Assembly: GCF_001905885.1 (NCBI RefSeq)
Contig: NZ_LIYH01000003.1
Span: 496,001-560,000 of the forward strand
Source of the DNA: Streptomyces sp. CB03234
Lineage (GTDB): Bacteria; Actinomycetota; Actinomycetes; Streptomycetales; Streptomycetaceae
DNA: 64,000 nucleotides
Direction of reading: 5' to 3'
Shown: positions 30,989 through 39,398 of the stretch, in pieces
How the letters are laid out: every line of letters starts with the position of its first letter
Numbering within the stretch: the first letter of the stretch is position 1
Made by a program: the position numbers and the translations under genes
Notes under the pieces: model-generated
What the model was told of the DNA's origin: nothing
The model's database searches: none
Seen by the model: the letters and a program-made list of their open reading frames with translations, nothing else

Positions 30989-32395
30989 TCAAAGCGCGAC
31001 CGCCGGGAGGATGTTGGCGTTGCGGTGGAAGACGTTCTCCGGGTCGTACGTGGCCTTGACGCGGGCCAGCCGGTCGTACTTCTCCGGGCCGTAGGACCGG
31101 CGGACGCGGTCCTCCTCCATCTCGGCCATGAAGTTCACATAGCCGCCGACGTTCGCCGCGTGGGGCGTCAGTTCCGTCCACAGGGCCCTCGCCCAGGCGG
31201 TGTCGGCGGTCAGGACCTCGGGGTCCGGGCTCATGGCGGAGCAGCTCATGACGTACATGGGCTCACGCAGCCCGCCGAAGGCGGTGGCGTCCTCGTCGAC
31301 GTCGGTGTACGCCCCGCCCAGGTGGAACGTCGGGCAGAACGACATCGGTGAGGTCTTGCGCGGGATGTACCCGCTCAGCACGCCGATCACGTGCTCGTTC
31401 AGGTCGGAGTACGTGAGCCCCCTGTCGTACGAGAGGATGCCGGTCGGCGCCGCGTCGTCGAGCATGCGCTGGAGCGCGGTGAACGGCATGGGGGTGCGCA
31501 GTTCGAAGAGCGTGGGGACTCCGTCGGCCACCGCGGCCACCGCCTCGGCGTGCTCCTCGGCCGTGCCGAAGCCAACGACGATCAGCGCGTGGCCGAGCTT
31601 GCCCTGGTGCTCCTGCGGTACGAAGGGTTCCGGCGGGGCGCTCAGGCCGACGCCCATCAACGCGCCCGTGTCGCGGGGCAGTCGGGGAACCAGGTCGCTC
31701 ATCAGCCGCAGCGCGTCGGGGCCGTCGCCGATGTCCCAGAAGAACAGGCCGACGTGGACCTCGGGGCCGACCGGGTGCGCCCGGAAGGTGAAGGTGGTGA
31801 CGACGCCGAAGTTGCCGCCTCCGCCACGCAGCCCCCAGAACAGGTCGGGGTTCTCGTCCTCGCTCGCGCGGACGACGCTGCCGTTGGCGAGGACCACGTC
31901 GGCGGCGAGCAGGTTGTCGACGGTCAGCCCGTGCCGACGGGTCAGCCAGCCCATGCCGCCGCCGAGGGTCAGGCCGGCGACACCGGTGTGGCTGACCGTG
32001 CCGGCGGGGACAGCGAGGCCGTACGACTGGGTGGCGGCGTCCAGTTCGGCGAGGGTGGCCCCACCGCCGCAGCGGACGGTGCGCGCGTCCGGGTCGACCT
32101 CGACCCCGTTCATGTCGCTGAGGTCGACGACGAGCCCGTCGGGGCAGATGGACGCCCCGGAGAAGCTGTGTCCTCCGCCGCGTACGGAGATCTCCAGGTG
32201 CTCCTCACGGGCGAAGCCCAGCGCGGTGGCGACGTCCTCGATGGTCGCGCAGCGTGCCACCAGGGCGGGGCGGTGGTCGATGGCCCCGTTCCAGATGGAG
32301 CGGACCTGGTCGTAGTCGGTGTCGTCGGGGGTGACGAGCCGGCCCTCGAGCCGGTCCCGGAACGAGCCGACGGCCTGTTCGGCGAGTGTGGTCAT
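30989..32395 (-). CDS. FAD-dependent oxidase, BBE/PCMH family
   Basis: 468 residues, no signal peptide. An N-terminal PCMH FAD-binding domain (RGGGHSFSGASI with the His expected to carry 8-alpha-linked FAD, then GLTLGGGMGWLTRRHGL and GLRGGGGNFGVVTTF) is joined to a substrate domain and the C-terminal BBE motif (YDRLARVKATYDPENVFH). The second covalent Cys of bicovalent family members is not present at the GWLTRRHG position. Oxidises a sugar, alcohol or specialised metabolite; substrate unknown. Start ATG at 32395 has GGAG 6 nt upstream. An inverted repeat about 120 bp upstream could be a TetR-type operator. Confidence 0.88.
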   Translation of the reverse strand: MTTLAEQAVGSFRDRLEGRLVTPDDTDYDQVRSIWNGAIDHRPALVARCATIEDVATALGFAREEHLEISVRGGGHSFSGASICPDGLVVDLSDMNGVEVDPDARTVRCGGGATLAELDAATQSYGLAVPAGTVSHTGVAGLTLGGGMGWLTRRHGLTVDNLLAADVVLANGSVVRASEDENPDLFWGLRGGGGNFGVVTTFTFRAHPVGPEVHVGLFFWDIGDGPDALRLMSDLVPRLPRDTGALMGVGLSAPPEPFVPQEHQGKLGHALIVVGFGTAEEHAEAVAAVADGVPTLFELRTPMPFTALQRMLDDAAPTGILSYDRGLTYSDLNEHVIGVLSGYIPRKTSPMSFCPTFHLGGAYTDVDEDATAFGGLREPMYVMSCSAMSPDPEVLTADTAWARALWTELTPHAANVGGYVNFMAEMEEDRVRRSYGPEKYDRLARVKATYDPENVFHRNANILPAVAL

Positions 32396-32845
32396 GGCAG
32401 TCTCCGCAGGGGTCCTGGCGCGCCTCGCAGGGATCCCGGCGCGTTACTGGCGGTCCGGGCGCGGAGGGGCGGATCGGTACGTCGGCGAGCGGAGCGATGC
32501 GCGCTGTTGTGAACGTTGCCTTCAACGTAGACGCCGTACGGACAGCCGGACAACTCACACAGTCACCACGATTTATATACGGCCGGAGCCATGGACGCTC
32601 ACCGCCTTCCGGCCTCGGGCCGGCGCCGCGCGAGCCGCCGACGCCCGCTGCGACCAGCACAGATGCCAGGGCAGAGCCCGGACGGCGGGCCCGGGGACGT
32701 AAAGGAATAGAAAAAATGGTGCATATGCGCCGAATACTCCTTGACCGGTCCGTGTGTCAGTCATGAGGGTGGACAGCAGAGCGTTACCGGGCCCGGTCCC
32801 GGAAGGCGCTCAGGCCCCGCATTGGCCGGTCTGGAAAGGTTCGCC
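32396..32845. promoter_or_regulatory. Intergenic region between the flavin oxidase and the exopolysaccharide operon
   Basis: 450 bp without a supported gene. It is divergent-promoter territory and locally AT-richer than the neighbourhood: TTTATATAC (about 32572-32580) and GAATAGAAAAAATGG (about 32705-32719). It also contains the inverted repeat at 32513-32528. A plus-strand promoter for the polysaccharide operon is likely here, but no -35/-10 pair with good spacing can be named. Confidence 0.4.
32513..32528 (-). promoter_or_regulatory. Inverted repeat upstream of the flavin oxidase
   Basis: Perfect arms ACGTTG and CAACGT around CCTT, about 120 bp upstream of the oxidase start. The form (6-bp arms, 4-bp centre) suits a TetR-family repressor, but no such regulator gene is adjacent. 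Confidence 0.35.
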
Positions 32846-33217
32846 ATGTCCCTCGGCACCAGTCGGACGTCAGCGCCCGCCCCGCATCCGCTGCGGCGCG
32901 CCACGGACTGGCCCCCCGCGGACCCCCGGCACCGCCACCACCACCCGAGCGGCACGACCGGCCCCGGCGCCCACCCCGCGCGGCGCGCCTCCGACCGCGT
33001 CACGCTCACCGCCTCCCCGCAGTGCCGTGCGTCGCGCCGCCCCGCCGCCTCACCCCGCCGCCGCCGCACGCGCACGTCGCCCACCGCTTCCGCGGCGGGC
33101 CGCCGGGGCGGCAGCGAAGGCGGCCCACCAGGGCATTGCGACGACAGACCCGCGTCAGCCGAGCCACCGGGTGAGGCACCTCAGCGGTCCGCGCTCCGCG
33201 CCGGGGTGCCGCGATGA
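32846..33217 (+). CDS. Possible small Pro/Arg-rich protein, first gene of the polysaccharide operon
   Basis: Open frame of 123 residues with GGAAAGG 6 nt before its ATG and an ATGA overlap with the next gene, which argue for translation. The predicted protein (MSLGTSRTSAPAPHPLRR at the start) is Pro/Arg/Ala/His-rich with no hydrophobic segment and no recognisable domain. Low-complexity content in GC-rich DNA argues against it. It could be a leader ORF that sets translational coupling. Confidence 0.35.
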   Translation: MSLGTSRTSAPAPHPLRRATDWPPADPRHRHHHPSGTTGPGAHPARRASDRVTLTASPQCRASRRPAASPRRRRTRTSPTASAAGRRGGSEGGPPGHCDDRPASAEPPGEAPQRSALRAGVPR

Positions 33218-35073
33218 CGACGAACCTGATCACCCTGGCCGCGGTCGCGCTGATCGCCTATCCGCTACTGCTCCTCGTCCTGATGGCCGCGTCCGGCGGA
33301 CACCACGCACGCCGCTGGTACGGCAGGCTCAGGCGCGGCGGCCGGAGCATGGTCGCGCTCGGCCTGGCGGTCGTGGTGGGAGCGGGCGTCTGGGCGGGGC
33401 CGAACGTCGTGGCGCCGATGTTCGCGGACGACCCGATCGACTGCTACCCCACCGGCCCGGTACAGGCCCGGCAGGTCTCGACCGGCCCCACCCCCGCCGA
33501 CCTCTCCGCCCCGACCCGGCCTCCTGAGCGCCCGGAGCCCGGAGTGGTGTCCGGGGCCGCCGCGCCGACGGCGGAGGCGGGCCGGCGGCCGGCCCTGGTT
33601 CTCTACGACGGCGCCGGTGGCGCCGGCGCGGACTGGGCGGCTCAGCTGACCGCCCAGCAGGCGGCCAACCTCGCTTCGCACTTCGGACCCTGGACCGTCA
33701 AGCCGGTCGCGGACTACGAGGCGGGTGAGGCGCGCCAGCACTCTGCCCTGCTGTACTTCGGCTCATCGAGGGACTCCCGTATCCCGGCATCCTTCCTCGA
33801 CGACGTGCTGACCAGCCGGGTACCGGTGCTCTGGGCCGACGAGAACCTCGACCAACTGGCCGAACACACACCGTGGCTCTGGAGGAGCCGATACGCCTTC
33901 CGCGCGACGGACCCCGGCGTCAGCGGAGTCAACCGGGTCGACTACCGCGGCACCACCCTGACCCGCGAGACCCCGCCCGGCGACCGCGGCATCCGTACCG
34001 TACGCGTCGACGACCCGGGCAAGGCGAAGGTCCTGGCCCAGGCACAGCGCCCCGACGGCAGCCGGACCCCCTGGGCAGTGCGGGCGGCGAACCTCTGGTA
34101 CGTCGGCGAGAGTCCGTTCGACTACACCTCGGCGACCGACCGGTACCTGGCCTTCAGCGACCTGCTGGGCGACGTCCTGGCCCCCGCCGCCCCGGTCACC
34201 CCCGCCATGGAGGAGCGCCAGGCACTGGTCCGGCTGGAGGACATCGGTCCGAACGCGGACCCGGACCAGCTCCGCGACATCGGGACCTGCCTCCACCAGG
34301 CAGGGGTGCCGTTCAGCTTCGGCGTCCTGCCCATCTACATCGACCCCCACGGCAAGGCAAACCAGGGTGAGCCGACGAGCTTCACCCTCAAGGACCGCCC
34401 GGAGGTTGTCGAGGCGCTGCGGTTCCTGATCGATCACGGCGGCACCATGATCATGCATGGCGTGACGCACCAGCTCGGCGCGCTGAAGAACCCGTACCAC
34501 GGGATCAGCGGGGAGGACTTCGAGTTCTTCCTCGCGCACCAGGACTCCAGGAAGTTCGTCATACCGGACGGGCTGGTGCCCGGCACGTCGCGCCAGTGGG
34601 CACTGGACCGTATCGACCGGGGGCTGGCCGAGTTCGGGGCCGCCGGGCTGCCCCGGCCGCAGATCTGGGAGTTCCCCCACTACGCGGCAGGGCCCCTCGA
34701 CTACGAGGCGGTCGGGCAGCGCTTCGCATACCGGTACGACAACACGATGAACTACGCCAGCTCGGTGCAGGGCGGCTTCCCCGACGGGAACAAGCGGGCC
34801 GACCAGTTCTACCCGTACGGCGTCAGGGACATCTACGGCTCCGCGGTGATCCCGGAGAGCCTCGGCAACGTCGAGTCCACCGGGCACAACGCCCGTCCCC
34901 CGCGCGGCCCCGAGGACATCATCGACGCGGCCCGGCGCACCCTCGTCGTCCGCGACGGTGTGGCCAGCTTCTTCTACCACCCGCCCCTGGGCGTCGACAG
35001 GCTCCACGAGATCGTGCGGGGCATCCGCGATCTGGGCTACGAGTTCGTCCGCCCGTGGGACGTCATGAGGTGA
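33214..35073 (+). CDS. Membrane-anchored DUF2334 (polysaccharide-deacetylase-like) protein
   Basis: 619 residues. Two N-terminal hydrophobic helices (about 5-26 and 45-67) are followed by a Pro-rich linker, a central alpha/beta domain and a C-terminal DUF2334 domain from about residue 335. That domain carries RLEDIGPNADPDQLRDI (acidic metal ligand region), GVPFSFGVLPIYIDP and MIMHGVTHQ with the His pair near residue 412. DUF2334 belongs to the NodB-like carbohydrate deacetylase fold, so it probably removes N-acetyl groups from an exported polymer at the membrane. It overlaps the preceding small frame by ATGA and precedes the GH113-like gene by 6 bp. Confidence 0.8.
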   Translation: MTTNLITLAAVALIAYPLLLLVLMAASGGHHARRWYGRLRRGGRSMVALGLAVVVGAGVWAGPNVVAPMFADDPIDCYPTGPVQARQVSTGPTPADLSAPTRPPERPEPGVVSGAAAPTAEAGRRPALVLYDGAGGAGADWAAQLTAQQAANLASHFGPWTVKPVADYEAGEARQHSALLYFGSSRDSRIPASFLDDVLTSRVPVLWADENLDQLAEHTPWLWRSRYAFRATDPGVSGVNRVDYRGTTLTRETPPGDRGIRTVRVDDPGKAKVLAQAQRPDGSRTPWAVRAANLWYVGESPFDYTSATDRYLAFSDLLGDVLAPAAPVTPAMEERQALVRLEDIGPNADPDQLRDIGTCLHQAGVPFSFGVLPIYIDPHGKANQGEPTSFTLKDRPEVVEALRFLIDHGGTMIMHGVTHQLGALKNPYHGISGEDFEFFLAHQDSRKFVIPDGLVPGTSRQWALDRIDRGLAEFGAAGLPRPQIWEFPHYAAGPLDYEAVGQRFAYRYDNTMNYASSVQGGFPDGNKRADQFYPYGVRDIYGSAVIPESLGNVESTGHNARPPRGPEDIIDAARRTLVVRDGVASFFYHPPLGVDRLHEIVRGIRDLGYEFVRPWDVMR

Positions 35074-35079
35074 CGTCGT

Positions 35080-36135
35080 ATGCCGATCCCCCGCTCCCTC
35101 CGCCTCGGCCGTGAGCACCCCGGCCACCGGCTGCTGCGCCGCCGGTCGTCCCGGACCGGCCCGCTGCCCACCCAGCGGGGCTTCGCGCTACCCACGTACG
35201 ACACCGACGGGTACGACGATCCGCACGCACCCGCCTACCTTGGGCAGATCGCGGCCGTGGGCGCCAACTGGGTACAGCTGAACCCCACGTGGTACCAGGC
35301 CGATCCGGCCACCGGCGTCATGCGCCCGGCCTCTCAGACCCCGCGCGACGACGGCGTCGCCCGGATGGTCTACCTGGCCCACCGGCACGGGCTGAAGGTG
35401 CTGCTCAAGCCGCATGTCGACCTGGACGACGACACGGACCGCGCGACCATCCGCCCCGCCCACCCCGGCGACTGGTTCACGGCGTACGGCGACTTCGCCA
35501 GGCACTACGCGCGCCTCGCCGCGTGGTGCGGTGCCGACGCCTTCGCCGTCGGCACGGAACTGGCCGGCACGGTGGGCCACCGCGAACACTGGCTGGCGGT
35601 GGTCGCCCGCATCCGCGAGGCCTACGCCGGCCCGCTGCTCTACGCGGCGAACTACGACGAGTACGAGAGCGTCCGCTTCTGGGACGCGGTCGACCTCATG
35701 GGCATCGACGCGTACTGGCCGCTGAGCGAGAGCCCGACGAGGGACGTACGACGGCTGACCCGCGCCTGGGGACCGGTCCGCGACCGGCTGGCGCGGTTCG
35801 CCGCCGAAGCCGGCAAGCCCGTCCTGTTCACCGAGGCGGGCTACACCAGCGTGCGCGGCGGCGTGACGGCCCCCTACTCGTGGACCGTCTCGCCGACACC
35901 CGACGCCACCGAGCAGGCCGCCGGCTACGAGGCGCTGCTCCGGGCGTTCACCGGCCGGCCGTGGTGGGCCGGCGTCCACTGGTGGGTCTGGGAGCAGCTC
36001 CCCGCCACGACCGGCCGGACTCGTTCACTGGACTACTCCGCCCACGGCAAGGACGCCGAAGGCGTGGTCGCCCGCTGGTGGGCGCCGCAGGAACCACCTG
36101 TGGGTGCCGCCCGCAGAGAGGCACGACAGACATGA
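35080..36135 (+). CDS. GH113-like TIM-barrel glycoside hydrolase
   Basis: 351 residues. TIM-barrel signatures run as GFALPTYDTDGYD at the N-terminus, then NWVQLNPTWYQADP, LKVLLKPHVDL, AFAVGTELAG (candidate acid/base Glu near residue 165), VDLMGIDAYWPL, PVLFTEAGYTSV (candidate nucleophile Glu near residue 252) and HWWVWEQLP. This is the pattern of family GH113 and related GTA TIM-barrel proteins. An Arg-rich N-terminus precedes the barrel with no clear signal peptide. Stop and next start overlap (ATGA). In the operon it may trim or release the nascent polymer, as hydrolases do in other synthase-dependent systems. Confidence 0.78.
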   Translation: MPIPRSLRLGREHPGHRLLRRRSSRTGPLPTQRGFALPTYDTDGYDDPHAPAYLGQIAAVGANWVQLNPTWYQADPATGVMRPASQTPRDDGVARMVYLAHRHGLKVLLKPHVDLDDDTDRATIRPAHPGDWFTAYGDFARHYARLAAWCGADAFAVGTELAGTVGHREHWLAVVARIREAYAGPLLYAANYDEYESVRFWDAVDLMGIDAYWPLSESPTRDVRRLTRAWGPVRDRLARFAAEAGKPVLFTEAGYTSVRGGVTAPYSWTVSPTPDATEQAAGYEALLRAFTGRPWWAGVHWWVWEQLPATTGRTRSLDYSAHGKDAEGVVARWWAPQEPPVGAARREARQT

Positions 36136-37472
36136 CTCTGGTCGCATCGGCAGTCCTGTTCGCCTTCCTTCTCTACGTCCTGGGCATGTTCGCCCTCGGC
36201 CGTGGCGAGGGGCGGGCGGAACATAAGCACCGCAAGCACCGGCAGGGCGACCGGAGCATCGCCGCGCCCACGAACGCCGGCCACTTGCTGTTCGTGTTCG
36301 TCCTGCCCTGCCTCGACGAGGAGGTGGTGATCGGCGCGAGCCTGGACCGTCTGCTGGCGCTGCCCCAGCGCAACTGGATCGCCCTCGTGGTCGACGACGG
36401 CTCGCAGGATGGCACGGCCGAGATCGTGGAGCGCTTCACCGACCCCCGGATCCTCCTCATGCGGCGCGTTCCGCCACAGGCCAGGCAGGGCAAGGGCGAA
36501 GCGCTCAACGCGGCGTACCGGCACATCGGCACGGAGCTGATCCGGACACCGGCCTTCGCGGGGTACGGCCGGGAGGACATCGTGCTGGTGGTGGTCGACG
36601 CAGATGGGCGGATCAGGTCCGACGCGCTGTCCGTGGTTGCGCCCCTCTTCCGGGACCCGCACATCGGCGCCGTGCAGATCGCCGTACGGATCTACAACGC
36701 CACCGCCAACCTGCTGGCCAGGCTCCAGGACCTCGAGTTCGTCACGTACACGGAGATCTTCCAGCGCGCCCGGAGCCGGCTCGGCAGCGCAGGCCTCGGC
36801 GGCAACGGGCAGTTCACCCGGCTCTCCGCGCTACAGGCACTGGGGGACGCACCTTGGACCCGCTGCCTGACCGAGGACCTCGACCTGGGCGTACGTCTGC
36901 TCTCCCGTGGCTGGCGCACCCGGTTCACCCCACGCACCCAGGTGTGGCAGCAGGGCCTGACCCGGCTGCGGCCCTTCGTGCGCCAGCGCACCCGCTGGTT
37001 CCAGGGCCACCTCCAGTGCGTCGCGGAGATCCCCCGGATCCTCACGTCACAGCTCCCCGCGCGGATCGTCGTGGACCTGCTGATCGTCCTGACCCTGCCG
37101 CTGCTCGTCCTCCTGACGACGTTCTCGGTGGTGGCCTTTTACGCGTCACTCATCAGCGTGGCGGCGGGCGGCGGGACGGAGATGTTCGAGACGGTGACGG
37201 CCAACTACGGCATCGTCCTGATCGTGTGGGGCCTCGTCTCGTTCGGCGTGGCGCCCGTGTGCGCCTACGCCTACCACCGGGCCGCGCGGACCGGAGTGCC
37301 GCGGAGCGTGGCGTACGGACTGCTGTTCACCTTCTACTGCTACCACTGGCTCCCCGTCGGCTGGCTCGCCCTCGGTCGGCAGCTGCTGCGCCGCAGCACG
37401 TGGGCGAAGACCCGGCGCCTCCCCGAGCCGCCACGGCGCCCCGTCGAACCTCAGCGCCAGACCGTCTCCTGA
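36132..37472 (+). CDS. Processive family-2 glycosyltransferase (polysaccharide synthase)
   Basis: 446 residues. N-terminal helix (about 3-23), cytosolic GT2 domain, then three to four C-terminal helices (about 305-420). Catalytic motifs are complete: VVDDGSQDGT near 85-95, VVDADGR near 155, TEDLDLGVRL near 246 (catalytic base Asp) and QRTRWFQGHL near 284 (Q-x-x-R-W). These are the D, DxD, TED and QxxRW motifs of cellulose, hyaluronan and PNAG synthases, so it should both polymerise and export a sugar chain. UDP-ManNAc made by the adjacent WecB, or UDP-GlcNAc, is the likely donor. Confidence 0.9.
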   Translation: MTLVASAVLFAFLLYVLGMFALGRGEGRAEHKHRKHRQGDRSIAAPTNAGHLLFVFVLPCLDEEVVIGASLDRLLALPQRNWIALVVDDGSQDGTAEIVERFTDPRILLMRRVPPQARQGKGEALNAAYRHIGTELIRTPAFAGYGREDIVLVVVDADGRIRSDALSVVAPLFRDPHIGAVQIAVRIYNATANLLARLQDLEFVTYTEIFQRARSRLGSAGLGGNGQFTRLSALQALGDAPWTRCLTEDLDLGVRLLSRGWRTRFTPRTQVWQQGLTRLRPFVRQRTRWFQGHLQCVAEIPRILTSQLPARIVVDLLIVLTLPLLVLLTTFSVVAFYASLISVAAGGGTEMFETVTANYGIVLIVWGLVSFGVAPVCAYAYHRAARTGVPRSVAYGLLFTFYCYHWLPVGWLALGRQLLRRSTWAKTRRLPEPPRRPVEPQRQTVS

Positions 37473-37521
37473 CGCGCCGACACTTCCTATATGAACCAGA
37501 TATTCCCAATGCGGTGATCGT

Positions 37522-38688
37522 ATGCTTTCTGCACGCTCCACGTCATCCGGCAGGCTTCACGTGGCGGTCGTTCTCGGCACCCGGCCCGAGGCCATCAAAC
37601 TGGCCCCGGTCCTGCGGGCCCTGGAGGCATCGCCGCTGTTCTCACCGGTACTGATCAACACCGGCCAGCACCGGGAGATGCTCGAACAGATGCTGCGACG
37701 GCTCGGGCTCACCGTGGCCCACGACCTCGCCGTGATGCGGGAGCGCCAGCAACTGTCCGCGCTCACCGCCCGTCTGGTCGGCGGGCTGGGCGAGCTGATC
37801 CGCGAGGAACGGCCCGATCTGGTCATGGTGCAAGGCGATACGAGCAGCACACTGTGCGGGGCCCTCGCGGCCTTCTACGAACACGTCGCGGTGGCCCATG
37901 TGGAGGCGGGCCTGCGCAGTGGCGTCATCGACGACCCGTTCCCCGAGGAGCTGAACCGGCGGCTGGTCACCCGTATGGCGCGCTGGCACTTCGCGCCCAC
38001 CCCGCGCGCGGCCGCCGCGCTGACCGCCGAGGCCGTACCCGGCCCGCAGGTCATGGTGACCGGCAACACCGTCATCGACAACCTCCTGTGGGCCCGCCAC
38101 CGGGCGGACGGCCGGTCCGCCTTCCGCACCGGGCGCCGCGGTCTGCTCGTGACGCTGCACCGGCGGGAGAACCAGGGGGCCACGATGCGGGCGCTCGCGG
38201 ACACCCTGCTGCGCCTGGCCGAGCGCCCGGACGTCGAGGTGCTGGTGCCGCTCCACAAGAGCCCCGCCGTACGGGACGTACTCCTGCCCCCGCTGGGCGG
38301 GAACCCGCGGATCACCCTGACCGAACCGCTCGACTACTTCGACTTCATCGCGACCATGGCGGACTGCTCGCTCGTCCTCACCGACTCCGGAGGCGTGCAG
38401 GAAGAGGCGCCGAGCTTTGACAAACCGGTGCTGGTGCTGCGCGACACGACCGAACGCCCGGAAGTGGTCCGGGCGGGCGCCGCCCGGCTCGTCGGCACGG
38501 ACCCCGCCGCCGTGCACGCCGCGGCCACCGCCCTGCTGGACGACCCGGTGCTGTACGGGCGGATGGCGGGCGCACGCAACCCCTTCGGAGACGGTCACGC
38601 CTCCGAGCGGATCCTCGGCACGCTGGCGCACGACTTCGGCCGCGTCCCGGCGCCGGCCCGGTCCCTCGACGTCGTCGCGGCCGGATGA
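37522..38688 (+). CDS. wecB: UDP-N-acetylglucosamine 2-epimerase (non-hydrolysing)
   Basis: 388 residues of GT-B-like epimerase fold. Motifs are VVLGTRPEAIKLAPVLRAL at the N-terminus, NTGQHREML, VQGDTSST, HVEAGLRSG, FPEELNRRLV, TGNTVIDNLL, LVTLHRRENQG and DSGGVQEEAPSF near the UDP-binding site. Interconverts UDP-GlcNAc and UDP-ManNAc in the cytosol. It sits 49 bp after the synthase gene, in a short AT-rich gap, and overlaps the lipoprotein gene by ATGA. Its presence suggests the polymer contains ManNAc or a derivative; no UDP-ManNAc dehydrogenase is in this locus. Confidence 0.93.
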   Translation: MLSARSTSSGRLHVAVVLGTRPEAIKLAPVLRALEASPLFSPVLINTGQHREMLEQMLRRLGLTVAHDLAVMRERQQLSALTARLVGGLGELIREERPDLVMVQGDTSSTLCGALAAFYEHVAVAHVEAGLRSGVIDDPFPEELNRRLVTRMARWHFAPTPRAAAALTAEAVPGPQVMVTGNTVIDNLLWARHRADGRSAFRTGRRGLLVTLHRRENQGATMRALADTLLRLAERPDVEVLVPLHKSPAVRDVLLPPLGGNPRITLTEPLDYFDFIATMADCSLVLTDSGGVQEEAPSFDKPVLVLRDTTERPEVVRAGAARLVGTDPAAVHAAATALLDDPVLYGRMAGARNPFGDGHASERILGTLAHDFGRVPAPARSLDVVAAG

Positions 38689-38756
38689 GGGGCCGGATGG
38701 GGAGCCGGATGAGGAGCCGAATGAGGCGCCGGACGAGGGGCCGGATGGGGGGCCGC
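38685..38756 (+). repeat. Six 12-nt tandem repeats at the lipoprotein gene start
   Basis: Units of the form ATGAGGAGCCGG repeated six times with single-base changes; the fifth begins ACG instead of ATG. They encode MRGR-like tetrapeptides. Five of six units begin with an in-frame ATG and contain GAGG or GGGG, so each can act as both ribosome-binding site and start for the next. Confidence 0.85.
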
Positions 38757-39398
38757 TCCGGCACGTGGGCCGGTGCCGTTCTGCTGCTCCTGGTGTCGGC
38801 CGTCCTGCTGCCGAGCTGCGGCACCGATCCGGAGGCGGCGCAGTGGCAGGAGGGCACCGAACACGGTCCCTGGCGGGTGGTCTACAACGGGCACGGCACC
38901 GTGGTCGGGCAGGGCGGCACCATCACGCTCTCGCCGCGGCCGGCGCGGCGGGCCGACGAGACGCATGCCGCGCTCGTCATCTCGAAGGCCTCGTACGAGG
39001 ACTTCACCTACCGGCTGCGGATGCGCACGGTGAAGCAGCTGCGCGAGCCCGGCCGTCCCAATCCGTGGGAGGCCGCATGGGCCGTCTGGCACTACACCGA
39101 CGACACGCACTTCTACTACGTCGTCCTCAAGCCCAACGGCTGGGAGCTGGGCAAGGTCGACCCGGCGTGCCCGGAGAAGCAGTGCTTCCTCGCCACGCAC
39201 CCCGGCTCGTACCCGATCCACTCCTGGCACACGGTCGAGGTGCACCAGAGAGGCGCCACGATGACCATCAGCGTCGACGACGAACCGATCGTCACCCACA
39301 CCGACCGCCGGGGTCCCTACACCCGGGGATCCGTCGGCCTGTACACCGAGGACGCCACGGTGGAGTTCGAGGACATCAGCGTACGGGGGCGGGGGTGA
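38685..39398 (+). CDS. Secreted lipoprotein with a LamG/DUF1080-like jelly-roll domain
   Basis: 237 residues if the first ATG is used. The first 24 residues are a Met/Arg/Gly repeat encoded by six 12-nt tandem units, each offering a possible start. A hydrophobic core (TWAGAVLLLLVSAVLL) and lipobox LPSC (Cys near 45) follow, so the mature protein is probably anchored outside the membrane. The rest (FTYRLRMRTVKQL, WAVWHYTDDTHFYYVVLK, HTVEVHQRGATMTISVDDE, GSVGLYTEDATVEFEDI) fits a concanavalin-like beta-sandwich of the DUF1080 type that binds sugars. Last gene of the polysaccharide operon. Its 3' end overlaps the convergent GntR gene by 23 bp. Confidence 0.78.
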   Translation: MRGRMGSRMRSRMRRRTRGRMGGRSGTWAGAVLLLLVSAVLLPSCGTDPEAAQWQEGTEHGPWRVVYNGHGTVVGQGGTITLSPRPARRADETHAALVISKASYEDFTYRLRMRTVKQLREPGRPNPWEAAWAVWHYTDDTHFYYVVLKPNGWELGKVDPACPEKQCFLATHPGSYPIHSWHTVEVHQRGATMTISVDDEPIVTHTDRRGPYTRGSVGLYTEDATVEFEDISVRGRG

